DNA of 64,000 bases from NCBI RefSeq assembly GCF_000185365.1, contig NZ_GL622241.1, positions 913,545-977,544 of the forward strand. The letters are read 5' to 3'. This stretch comes from Enterococcus italicus DSM 15952 (lineage in GTDB: Bacteria; Bacillota; Bacilli; Lactobacillales; Enterococcaceae). A model generated the notes under the pieces. The model searched no databases, was not told where the DNA came from, and saw only the letters and a program-made list of their open reading frames with translations. Below are positions 1 through 7,398 of the stretch, one piece after another (within the stretch, counting starts at the first letter, position 1; each line of letters begins with the position of its first letter). Both the position numbers and the translations under genes were made by a program.

Positions 1-4
1 TTTC

Positions 5-1060
5 ATTTGTCAAATTAAGTTAGACAAATCATCTGGTTTTATATTTCTCAAAAATATTTCCATCGGTGTTTGATACTTTAGAGATTTTCTTGGGATGTGA
101 TTTCGTTTGGAAGCAACAGCTTGAATAAATGATTCTGATACTTCATTGAAGTCCATGGCTTTAACTAATCCATCACAACGTAATAATCCATTTGAATGTT
201 CATTTAGAGCGCATTGTGACGGGGTGCCTGGATCCGCAAAATAAATATCAATATCATTTTGATTTCCCATAGCTTTCCAATTTGAAAATTCTTTCCCACA
301 GTCAAACGTAATTGATTTAAACAGATGTTTAGGAACCGTTTGAAACCAATGATTAATTCGATTTTCAATGTCCATTGCCTGTCTACCGGCTGGCTTCAAT
401 GTAATAATCACTTTTGACAAACGTTCCACCAATGTAATAACAGCACTTTTGTGTTTTCGACCGACAATAGTGTCTCCTTCAAGATGGCCAAATTCGTTTT
501 CAAATTTTGGATGCTCCTTGATTCGCTCATGTATACTACGCCGAAAAGCTTGTTTCCCACGTTTTTCTTGGTGTCCATTTGGTTTTCGTTTGCCTTTCAT
601 AGGCAAATCACGCACATTAAATGCGCCAGTTTGAAACATTCGATACAGTGTACGGACTGAACAATCAAGTTTCATTTCCGAGCGGCCGACAATCATATCC
701 GGTGTCCACCCTTGAACAACCCTCTTTTGAACATATTCTTTTTGTTCCTCTGGTAAAGCAATCGAGCGTCTACCGCAGCGTTTTTTGTTTTCTTTGTATT
801 GTTGATAGTAGTTCAGTATCGTAGCACCAGTTTTCAAAAATTGATACACGTTATGAATCGTTTGTCGCGCACGTCCTAAGCATTGCGCAGTTTTGGCAAC
901 GGATTGATTATTTTTGAAATAAGACTCTATGATTACTAGTTCGTCTGTTGTAAGATGGGTGTAGGTCATTTGTACTCACTCCTTATTAATTCTTTGGTCG
1001 GAACTATTTTGAGTGTAGCACAAATGATCTTCTTAGTTGTCTAGCTTAATTTTACAATCG
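5..1060 (-). mobile_element. IS30-family insertion sequence, nearly complete
   Basis: A single transposase gene is framed by imperfect terminal inverted repeats. The left end near 7-30 reads TTGTCAAATTAAGTTAGACA. The reverse complement of the right end near 1034-1057 reads TTGTAAAATTAAGCTAGACA. Both TTGTnAAATTAAG ends resemble the other IS30-type ends at 2.4-2.6 kb and 4.47 kb. Outer boundaries are uncertain because the left end coincides with the window edge and no target duplication can be verified. Confidence 0.8.
10..969 (-). CDS. IS30-family transposase
   Basis: This 319-residue protein has the IS30-family layout: an N-terminal helix-turn-helix region (about residues 5-55, containing TTDELVIIESY and RARQTIHNVY) followed by a DDE catalytic domain. 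The likely catalytic acidic residues lie in EGDTIVGRKH, TFDCGKEFSNW and NEHSNGLLR. It moves its own element by cut-and-paste or via circular intermediates. The start follows GGAG seven to eight bases upstream on the minus strand. The sequence just upstream can pair with the start region (CATTTGT against ACAAATG), which would hide the start codon in read-through transcripts. Length is typical for the family and the frame is intact, so the element may be active. Confidence 0.92.
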   Translation of the reverse strand: MTYTHLTTDELVIIESYFKNNQSVAKTAQCLGRARQTIHNVYQFLKTGATILNYYQQYKENKKRCGRRSIALPEEQKEYVQKRVVQGWTPDMIVGRSEMKLDCSVRTLYRMFQTGAFNVRDLPMKGKRKPNGHQEKRGKQAFRRSIHERIKEHPKFENEFGHLEGDTIVGRKHKSAVITLVERLSKVIITLKPAGRQAMDIENRINHWFQTVPKHLFKSITFDCGKEFSNWKAMGNQNDIDIYFADPGTPSQCALNEHSNGLLRCDGLVKAMDFNEVSESFIQAVASKRNHIPRKSLKYQTPMEIFLRNIKPDDLSNLI

Positions 1061-1271
1061 ACGTAATAAAAAAAATCCAGAACAATTTAAATTAAAATAT
1101 CAAATATAGGGTTATATTATTGTAATCCTATTAGGATTAGAAAAAAAGAGTTTTAGTACAACTTATCGAGATTATGTTAACTGGTTATTCCTTTAAAAAA
1201 ATTTGATGAATTTTTGGTAATAAGTATTCAAAATTGGTATGATCATATAAAAATTAGTTGGAGGTAGAGAT

Positions 1272-1751
1272 ATGGTAAAAGTGTTATTAACTGGGATGTC
1301 TGGAGTTGGGAAATCAACTATTCTCAAACAAATAAGTAAATCCTATAGCCATAGTATAGATTTAGATTATGATGGTTGGATTCATATGGATGATATGAGT
1401 AATGATCGTAAAATGGATACAAATAGAATCATTAACTATATACAGAAGTATAACGATGAAGATATTTTCTTTTCCGGAACAACTATTAATCAAAAAGAAA
1501 TCTATCCATATCTAGACTTTATTATTACGCTCACTGCACCGATAGAAATAATGCATGAGCGCATTTTATCTAGAGAGAATAATTCCTTTGGGAAAAGCAA
1601 TCATGATTGGGAAAAAATAAAAAATGACAAAAGAGAATTCGAACAATTGATTATGAAAAGTAGCGATTTTGTAATCTCTACAGATAAAATAGCAAATGAT
1701 ATAGTGGATGAAATTTATAACCGTGTTGGATTAAATAACAATAATTTATAA
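1272..1751 (+). CDS. small P-loop NTPase / nucleotide kinase-like protein
   Basis: This 159-residue protein begins with a Walker A motif, GMSGVGKST at residues 8-16. A DLDYDGW segment near residues 31-37 and SGTTINQ near 69 are reminiscent of shikimate- or adenylate-kinase-like folds that phosphorylate small molecules. A GGAGG site lies seven bases before the ATG. The gene stands alone between IS30 elements and is AT-rich like them, so it may be cargo acquired with them. The substrate cannot be told from sequence. Confidence 0.65.
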   Translation: MVKVLLTGMSGVGKSTILKQISKSYSHSIDLDYDGWIHMDDMSNDRKMDTNRIINYIQKYNDEDIFFSGTTINQKEIYPYLDFIITLTAPIEIMHERILSRENNSFGKSNHDWEKIKNDKREFEQLIMKSSDFVISTDKIANDIVDEIYNRVGLNNNNL

Positions 1752-1825
1752 CTCAACATAACGTGATCTAGGTTAATCCCGATAAATTTTAAATAAAGTA
1801 GATATTTATATGGTAAAACAAATCT

Positions 1826-1855
1826 AAGGGCCGCAGAATCGATTCTGTGGCCCTT
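1826..1855. terminator. perfect palindrome, possible terminator without clear U-tract
   Basis: Two 15-base arms, AAGGGCCGCAGAATC and GATTCTGTGGCCCTT, abut with no spacer and one G-U pair. It lies 75 bases after the P-loop gene. The stretch that follows (GCTCTTCAC) is a poor U-tract, so it may instead be a relic of an element end. Confidence 0.4.
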
Positions 1856-2310
1856 GCTCTTCACATAAGTTTGAGTATGTTAATCAATTGATCAATAGCA
1901 ATGTAAAGGAGTACCAAACAATAAACGAGTGTGTAATAAATGAAAAATTATGTAGAGCGACCATAACGAAACACATTAAGAACGGAAGCAAAGCAAAAGA
2001 CGGCAGAACCTTTACTACCTTCTAATTTTTTTCATATTTGTTTGTTATGCTTGTCATTTTTCTAGATAAATGGCATAAATTTTCAGCGCTAAGTGACAAA
2101 AGCAACTAATTTTTCATGATAGATTTTTAAATATCTCAATCTATCTCCAAAATTAGTTGCTTTTGTAGCTATAGTTGACTATGAATATAACAAATAATTA
2201 GAAAAAACTGTGCCAATTAAATATAAAAATGACACCTTGATTTTACTGGACCTCGGAAGCATAGTCAATACTCTTAAGTTGTGACCTGATTTGCTCTGTT
2301 AATTATGGTT
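1856..2310. other. non-coding stretch between IS fragments, with a long hairpin
   Basis: No supported gene is seen. The notable structure is an 18-base perfect inverted repeat, 2096-2113 (ACAAAAGCAACTAATTTT) with 2149-2166. Nested inside it is a second pair, GATAGATT near 2119 with AATCTATC near 2138. The two-tier stem could be a relic of a small non-autonomous element. The rest is AT-rich with no coding frame that I can defend. Confidence 0.5.
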
Positions 2311-2311
2311 C

Positions 2312-2424
2312 TATGATATTTGGTGTTTAAGTATAAGAATAGTGTTGATGAATTTTATCTATCAACACCAAATATCATAGGCCCCAAAATTGTCCGAACA
2401 GCGTCGGATTAATTTTACAATCTA
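2312..2424 (-). mobile_element. 5' end fragment of an IS30-type element (end facing dld)
   Basis: Positions 2390-2424 are a perfect 35-base inverted copy of the IS end at 4473-4507 (GATTGTAAAATTAATCC...TTCGGACAA). Inward of the end is a hairpin, CTATGATATTTGGTGTT pairing across 2312-2380, with a nested GTGTTGAT/ATCAACAC pair. This matches the hairpin-after-end design of the neighbouring elements. No transposase follows, so only the end survives. Confidence 0.65.
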
Positions 2425-2487
2425 CCTTTCATGATGAAGTGTTTCGATGACAACGCGGTCTTCAAATGATAAAATAGTGGTGCCCAT
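2422..2487 (-). pseudogene. IS30-family transposase, N-terminal stub
   Basis: Reading the minus strand from the ATG at 2487 gives a 21-residue start, MGTTILSFEDRVVIETLHHE plus one residue, typical of an IS30 transposase N-terminus. A TAG formed by the junction with the adjacent IS end at 2422-2424 ends it. The ATG sits inside a hairpin (2483-2494 with 2532-2543), as in related elements. The rest of the gene is lost, apparently through insertion of, or recombination with, the next IS end. Confidence 0.6.
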
Positions 2488-2531
2488 AAAGGTCCTTCTT
2501 TCTAGTGGAATGTTGTGATGACACCATTAAA

Positions 2532-2604
2532 GACCTTTATGGGTTTTTCTGTCCACTAATATGTTCAACTTAAATTTTACAATCTATCAATTTTACAATC
2601 TACC
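2532..2604. repeat. tandem IS30-type terminal sequences
   Basis: Two IS-end sequences lie side by side: GTTCAACTTAAATTTTACAA at 2563-2582 (the end belonging to the stub transposase) and TCAATTTTACAATCTACC at 2587-2604. Both carry the AATTTTACAATCTA core seen at every IS30-type end in this window. The second copy has no element attached and may be a target duplication or an excision scar. Confidence 0.5.
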
Positions 2605-2642
2605 TAAAAATAAAACATTCACATTACATAGTCCCTAATAAA

Positions 2643-2686
2643 AAAAATAACCGATGAATCGACAAATGACGATAACGGTTATTTTT
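2643..2686 (-). terminator. rho-independent terminator of dld
   Basis: On the minus strand an 11-base stem (AAAAATAACCG with CGGTTATTTTT) starts about 17 bases after the dld stop and runs into a U-rich tail. Confidence 0.8.
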
Positions 2687-2702
2687 TAACAAACTTTTTA
2701 TT

Positions 2703-4382
2703 TTAGTATTCGCCCCAATATTTAGACATTGTTTGTTTACCAACGCCAGGGTTGAAACTATTAGTTGGATCATTTTTCTTATAGTGCTTGATTAAGGCCG
2801 GTGCTGCCAAATATAGATGCCCAACATTGTGTTCGGCTGGATAAACAGCGTGACGCTCATCCAAAATTTTAAGCATTTCTTTTTTAAGTTCATGCGCATC
2901 GACGCCAGGTTTTAGAATATAATCCTGGTGCATAACGTGATCAAGTAAGTGACCATAATAAATTTTGTGTTCTATTTTGTCTTCAATCTCTTTAGGCAAA
3001 TGCTCGAACCAATTATAATCATTACTTGCCAACGCGATATCTAGTGGCAAAATGTCAATACTATCCTGTTTTAATTCTTGATATCGAATCGCAACCCCAG
3101 CTGTTACATAGCGGTGAGTTTCCGCTTTACTGGTCTCATTGGCATCGGCTTCAAAGTAGTCGCCACTGGCTTTGTCAAAATAAGATTTGAGATACTCTCG
3201 CGCTTCTTCAATACCATTACCAGCCATTTTCAATTGTAGGTAATGGTCGTACTTTTCGTAATAATCATCTAACCGCTTTGGCATTTGATTAGGAAATAAA
3301 TTACTTAATGTTTGAAGCAAACGATCTGGGAAATAAGGTTTGAAAAACGGAATGTGCTTCAAAAAGCGTTCGCCCCATGCTTTTAGCGCAAACATTTGGG
3401 GCAAATGACCCGTACCAATTTTTTCAATCACAATTAGTGAGTCTTTACCATATTTCTTGGCTAATTTATAAGCATTTTTATGCATATATTCACCAGAAAC
3501 AGGCAATTCTTTGAATGTCGTCATAATATGGCGACGAATATCTTCCAACTCATCGGGATTATTCGTTCCAATGTAAAACGTTTGTGTTTTTTTATCCATT
3601 GGGAATGTATCTAAGCGGACAGCCAATGCCGCAACGTGACCGGACGATCCAGATACTTCATACAATTGTTTAGGATTTGCATTGTATCGAATAGGCTTAT
3701 CAGATTCAACGTCACGCACAACCTGTTCATGATGGAACATTGAACCATGATGTTTAGTAGCTGGTACTTGATTCAAATCAAAATTGCGGTTCTGCAAATT
3801 AGTAATAATCTCTTCGGGCGTTTTGCCCAAATCAATGCCTAAATGGTTAACTAAGTGCATTTCGTCATGTTCATCAATCCAAACATACAATGATAGCTCT
3901 GTATAAGCTGGACCTCTTCTGATCAAAGCACCACCAGAATTGTTGTTAATACCACCAATGACCGATGCACCCAAATTAGATGAGCCAATGACTGAATGTG
4001 GTTCACGTTTAAGTGGTCGCAATTCATTTTCTAAGTGAAACAGTGTCGTACCGGGGAATGCTAGTACTTGTTCCCCATTATTGATTAACTGTAAATCTTT
4101 AATTTTCATGCCGTTCACAACAACTGCAGAACGGTCATAACCTGGGGCTGGTACGGATCCCTCAGTCAAACTAGTGTTGGCTGCTTGCATAATAATGATA
4201 ATATTATTATCATGCAAAACATTAAGCACACGCCACATTGCCATTAAAGTGGTTGGAAATACGACTGCAACTGCATCGCCCTCACCTGAGCGGTACCCTT
4301 TCCTAAAACGTAAAGATTTTGCTTTGTTAGTAATAACATTTTTTTTACCAACAACATTGACTAGTTCTTCGACTAAGTCCAT
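2703..4382 (-). CDS. dld: quinone-dependent D-lactate dehydrogenase (Dld)
   Basis: This 559-residue flavoprotein oxidises D-lactate to pyruvate and passes electrons to membrane quinone. The N-terminal FAD-binding domain contains QAANTSLTEGS (near residue 67), REPHSVIGSSNLGASVIGG and NNSGGALIRRGPAYTE, which I recognise from the E. coli Dld family. The C-terminal half is the Dld membrane-binding and cap region, and the length matches E. coli Dld (about 570). A GGGGAG site precedes the ATG on the minus strand, and a terminator follows. The gene stands alone between IS30-type ends on both sides, suggesting it was brought in or moved by these elements. It fits functionally with lutABC, cydABDC and the menaquinone genes at the other end of the window. 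Confidence 0.9.
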   Translation of the reverse strand: MDLVEELVNVVGKKNVITNKAKSLRFRKGYRSGEGDAVAVVFPTTLMAMWRVLNVLHDNNIIIIMQAANTSLTEGSVPAPGYDRSAVVVNGMKIKDLQLINNGEQVLAFPGTTLFHLENELRPLKREPHSVIGSSNLGASVIGGINNNSGGALIRRGPAYTELSLYVWIDEHDEMHLVNHLGIDLGKTPEEIITNLQNRNFDLNQVPATKHHGSMFHHEQVVRDVESDKPIRYNANPKQLYEVSGSSGHVAALAVRLDTFPMDKKTQTFYIGTNNPDELEDIRRHIMTTFKELPVSGEYMHKNAYKLAKKYGKDSLIVIEKIGTGHLPQMFALKAWGERFLKHIPFFKPYFPDRLLQTLSNLFPNQMPKRLDDYYEKYDHYLQLKMAGNGIEEAREYLKSYFDKASGDYFEADANETSKAETHRYVTAGVAIRYQELKQDSIDILPLDIALASNDYNWFEHLPKEIEDKIEHKIYYGHLLDHVMHQDYILKPGVDAHELKKEMLKILDERHAVYPAEHNVGHLYLAAPALIKHYKKNDPTNSFNPGVGKQTMSKYWGEY

Positions 4383-4472
4383 ATTAACTTCTCCCCTCTA
4401 TAACGTTTGTAAAAAACGTTTTAATCATTACGCTCTCAATGATACGCTTTTTTTGATATTTTGGTTAATAGA

Positions 4473-4976
4473 TAGATTGTAAAATTAATCCGACGCTGTT
4501 CGGACAAAAAAGATCAGCTTCCCTTAAAATGGTGTTTACCACAAACACATCTTTTAGGAGCTGATCTTTTGTCTAGTATAACCTATTCTGAACGAATTAA
4601 AATCGAAACCTTTTGTGAACTAGGCCTGTCCAATATCCAAATGAGCAATCGCCTAAAACGATCACCTGCCACAATTTCTTATGAATTAGCTCGATGTGAA
4701 CCTTACCAGGCCGAAGTGGCCCAAACAGATGCCGAATACAAGCGGTCACGATGTGGCCGAAAGACTAAATTGAATGACAAATTAAGGCAAATAATTTTAA
4801 ACCATTTACGGCTAAGTTGGTCACCAGAAATGATAGCTCACGAATTTAAACTAGCGACTAAATCAATTTATAATTGGTTAAATCAAGGGGAAATTGAGTT
4901 TTCTTTAAATGATTTGCCTGAACATGGCTTCCTTTCGTTAACAATATGGCCTGAACAACTATATTTTAACGCTTAA
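4473..4976 (+). mobile_element. truncated IS30-family element
   Basis: It starts with the 35-base IS end (4473-4507) that is repeated inverted at 2390-2424. A hairpin follows: GATCAGCTTCCC near 4511 pairs with GGAGCTGATC near 4558. Then comes the transposase start. The 3' part and right end are missing, replaced by unrelated sequence after about 4920. Confidence 0.7.
4569..4976 (+). pseudogene. IS30-family transposase, 3'-truncated
   Basis: This 135-residue frame starts (TTG or the near start, MSSITYSERIKIETFCELGL) as a normal IS30 transposase: an N-terminal helix-turn-helix with NRLKRSPATISYELARC, then the segment LSWSPEMIAHEF. Homology appears to stop around residue 117 (NDLPEHGF), and the last 18 residues look unrelated. 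Family members are about 310-320 residues, so the whole DDE catalytic domain is absent and the product cannot transpose. The GGAG lies inside the upstream hairpin, about ten bases before the start. Confidence 0.75.
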
Positions 4977-5007
4977 GAAGAGATTTTTTTGTATAACTTT
5001 TTATCTT

Positions 5008-5032
5008 CCACCCGCATAGCAGGTGGTTTTTT
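5008..5032 (+). terminator. rho-independent terminator
   Basis: A short stem, CCACC with AGGTGG, is followed by TTTTTTG. It lies downstream of the truncated transposase and read-through from it would end here. Confidence 0.55.
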
Positions 5033-5075
5033 GTTTCGCACGAGTTGCGAGCTCAACCGGGTCTAAAGACAATAA

Positions 5076-5111
5076 GAAAAAAGGAAAAGAAGCGGGGTAC
5101 ACTTCTTTTCC
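5076..5111 (-). terminator. terminator of the ula-type PTS operon
   Basis: On the minus strand, GGAAAAGAAG (5102-5111) pairs with CTTCTTTTCC (5083-5092), followed by TTTTTTCTT. It begins about 20 bases after the IIC stop. Confidence 0.85.
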
Positions 5112-5133
5112 TAAAATCCATTGTTGGAAAAAT

Positions 5134-6402
5134 TTAACCGCCAATATGGAATATATTTAGAATACCATTTAATAAGTTACCGATGACGTTGTAGTCGATG
5201 TTCGGGAAAGTTGACCCTTGGATACCAAGTGAACCGTACACTGGGTAAAGAAGCACTGGTAAGAATGCTAGTAATAAACCAACAGCAAATGATCCTGCGA
5301 CAGCACCACGCCAACCACCAGTTGAATTACCAAATACGCCCGCTGTACCACCTGAGAAGAAGCAAATGTGGGCTGCTGGAATGATGACTACTGGGAATTT
5401 GAAAAGAACCATTATTAATACACCTAACAAGCCAGCTGCATAAGATGAGATGAAACCAACGATAACAGCAGTTGGAGCGTAAGGGAATACAGTTGGTACG
5501 TCCAATGCTGGACGAGAATTTGGAATAAATTTTTCAGAAACAGCTACAAAAGCGGAAGTGATTTCTGATAAGAACATCCGAACCCCTGTCATCAAGATAG
5601 ACATACCGGCTGTGAACGTAAAGGCTTGAATTAGAGGGAACACTAACCAATGAGTGCTACCTGCTAGCTTTTTCACTTCAGCAGGACCAGCTTTAAGTGC
5701 AGATACGTAAAAAAGAACTAACATAACAATAGCTACGCCCATTAAGAAATCACGGAAGACAGACAACCAACCAGGGAAATTAATATGTTCTGTTGTTTTG
5801 TCTTTGTGTTTTTTGAAAATTTTGCCAATGTAACCAGACAATGCATACCCAACCATGTTAAAGTGTCCGATTGCTTGCGCATCGCCACCAGTTATTTTTC
5901 GCATGAATGGTTGACAAAGTTGTGGAAGTGCAGCTGATACGAATCCTAAAATTAAGCCACCAATGATAATTGCAGGAATATCTGCGATTTTGTGCGCTTT
6001 TAAGATCAATGAAAGTACACACGCAAAGAATAAACTATGTCCAGTTGTGAAGAAAATATTCTTAAATGGTGTAATACGAGCAAATACTAAGTTCATCACG
6101 AACCCTAAAATTAACGTACAACTTGTAACAAATGCAAACTGTGATTGGGCTAAGGCCGTCGCTGCTTCAGGTGAAGCAACAACCCCAACAATATGGAACC
6201 CTTTTTGGAACATCGTGTTGAAGTTTTGTAGTGCGCCAGTCATGATGGACCCACCAGAACTAAAAATCATAAAACCGATGATTGTTTTAAATGTCCCAGT
6301 CATTACTTCAGTGCCTTTTTTCTTTTGAGCTAGTAACCCAATAAAAGCCACTAATCCGAGTAAAACTGCCGGAGTGCTTAAAAAACTAATTGTAAAAGCC
6401 AT
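5134..6402 (-). CDS. ulaA: PTS ascorbate-type transporter subunit IIC (UlaA family)
   Basis: This 422-residue polytopic membrane protein matches the UlaA/SgaT IIC family in length and in segments such as GTFKTIIGFMIFSSGG (near residue 36) and GHFNMVGYALSGYIGK (near 180). It would form the sugar channel of a phosphotransferase system, typically for L-ascorbate or a related sugar acid. It sits 24 bases after the IIB gene and is co-transcribed with it. No IIA protein, catabolic enzyme or regulator is next to it here, so the substrate is not confirmed and the missing partners must be elsewhere. An AAGGAG site precedes the ATG. Confidence 0.85.
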   Translation of the reverse strand: MAFTISFLSTPAVLLGLVAFIGLLAQKKKGTEVMTGTFKTIIGFMIFSSGGSIMTGALQNFNTMFQKGFHIVGVVASPEAATALAQSQFAFVTSCTLILGFVMNLVFARITPFKNIFFTTGHSLFFACVLSLILKAHKIADIPAIIIGGLILGFVSAALPQLCQPFMRKITGGDAQAIGHFNMVGYALSGYIGKIFKKHKDKTTEHINFPGWLSVFRDFLMGVAIVMLVLFYVSALKAGPAEVKKLAGSTHWLVFPLIQAFTFTAGMSILMTGVRMFLSEITSAFVAVSEKFIPNSRPALDVPTVFPYAPTAVIVGFISSYAAGLLGVLIMVLFKFPVVIIPAAHICFFSGGTAGVFGNSTGGWRGAVAGSFAVGLLLAFLPVLLYPVYGSLGIQGSTFPNIDYNVIGNLLNGILNIFHIGG

Positions 6403-6425
6403 GAATCAATTACTCCTTTCTTTGA

Positions 6426-6704
6426 TCAACCCTGTAATGCGGCATCTAATTTTTCTTTGATCTCTTTTTTGTCCATTATATTACGAATGCCAATAATTTT
6501 TTGTGGAATCCCTTTTTGTTCTAGTTCTTCTGCGACATCAATTAACGTAATCACCATATCCCCGTCGAATCCATTTAATCCATCCAATGATGAATGTTCC
6601 ACTTGAATAGGATATTGATTTTCTTTCACGACTTCATTTACTTTAATCTTGAGCATCAAACTTGATCCCACTCCTGCTCGGCAGGCTACCAATGCTTTGT
6701 GCAT
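6426..6704 (-). CDS. ulaB: PTS ascorbate-type transporter subunit IIB (UlaB family)
   Basis: This 92-residue cytoplasmic phosphocarrier has the IIB active-site loop near the start, ALVACRAGVGSSLM, with Cys8 as the likely phosphorylated residue. It would take phosphate from a IIA protein and hand it to the sugar at the IIC subunit encoded 24 bases downstream. The length and the CRAGxGSS loop match the UlaB/SgaB group. A GGAGGAAAAGGAG site precedes the ATG on the minus strand. The pair lacks a local IIA. Confidence 0.85.
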   Translation of the reverse strand: MHKALVACRAGVGSSLMLKIKVNEVVKENQYPIQVEHSSLDGLNGFDGDMVITLIDVAEELEQKGIPQKIIGIRNIMDKKEIKEKLDAALQG

Positions 6705-6852
6705 CTCCTTTTCCTCCTTTCTTCAATCTTCAGTAGAGGATTCAACTTCCTCCTCACACCTTTATTTTAGGGAATGCGTTTTCAATTCACAATGGACATT
6801 TGGTGCTTATTTTGAAAAGAGAAAAACAAAAAGTGAACTTAAGGGAGAGCGA

Positions 6853-6918
6853 ATGAAAAAGAGATGCCTAAAGCAAAATGATAGTAACGAAAATCTTGAA
6901 GCAAATCCATATGTGTGA
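6853..6918 (+). CDS. possible 21-residue peptide, function unknown
   Basis: A short frame starting MKKRCLKQNDSNENLEANPY has a plausible GGGAG site six to seven bases upstream. It lies in the 290-base gap between the divergently placed PTS and NUDIX genes. I recognise no family. It may be a chance frame or a relic of a lost gene, and confidence is low. Confidence 0.2.
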   Translation: MKKRCLKQNDSNENLEANPYV

Positions 6919-6995
6919 TCTAATTATTATAAGTAAAAAAGTACGTAGAAAAATTTAAGCGATAAACACATGGGCGATGGAGGCGTTGCAAGAAG

Positions 6996-7397
6996 ATGAA
7001 AAAGGAAATTAATGTCGTAGGTGCTGTTTTGGTTAAAGATAATAAAATTCTATGTTGTCAAAGGGGACCTGGTAGAAACTTGGCTCATTTATGGGAATTT
7101 CCCGGTGGCAAGATAGAGACTGGTGAAACGAAAATGGAAGCCCTTTCTAGGGAATTAAAAGAAGAATTAAAAATTTCTGTTTCCATCGAAAATACTGAGT
7201 TTGCGTTTTGCCAATTTGAATACGATTTTGGTGTTGTCAATCTCACAACTTTTGTTTGTCACCTTATTCATGGAGAGCCTAAATTGACGGAACACGTTGC
7301 AATTAAATGGTTGGCATCAAAAGAGATAAAAGAGCTAAATTGGGCACCCGCTGATTTACCAACTGTTAATAAAATAGTACATGAAGGAATTGGATAG
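6996..7397 (+). CDS. NUDIX hydrolase, MutT-type (deoxy)nucleoside triphosphate pyrophosphohydrolase
   Basis: This 133-residue protein carries a NUDIX box from Gly38 to Ile60: GKIETGE then REL then EEL, matching GX5EX7REUXEE with the final Gly replaced by Lys. Such enzymes hydrolyse damaged or non-canonical nucleoside triphosphates; the short MutT-like form is closest to the (d)CTP/8-oxo-dGTP type. Its stop codon is one base from the likely start of the large helicase gene, so the two are translationally coupled. This fixed pairing suggests that the NUDIX protein serves the helicase system, for example by processing a nucleotide, rather than simple housekeeping sanitation. Confidence 0.85.
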   Translation: MKKEINVVGAVLVKDNKILCCQRGPGRNLAHLWEFPGGKIETGETKMEALSRELKEELKISVSIENTEFAFCQFEYDFGVVNLTTFVCHLIHGEPKLTEHVAIKWLASKEIKELNWAPADLPTVNKIVHEGIG

Positions 7398-7398
7398 T

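Noticed and set aside
1272-1751. Toxin or defence protein
   Set aside because: Only a Walker A motif and small size are visible; nothing supports a toxin role.
2312-4507. Composite transposon carrying dld
   Set aside because: The ends next to dld face inward and belong to different, incomplete elements with no shared transposase, so a functional composite transposon is not supported.
6649-6918. 89-residue frame overlapping the IIB gene
   Set aside because: Its first half is antisense to ulaB; only the last 21 codons have an independent start, listed at low confidence.
7381-7398. ATG at 7381 as start of the helicase
   Set aside because: It lies inside the NUDIX gene without a ribosome site; ATG 7399 directly follows that gene's stop and has AAGGA upstream.
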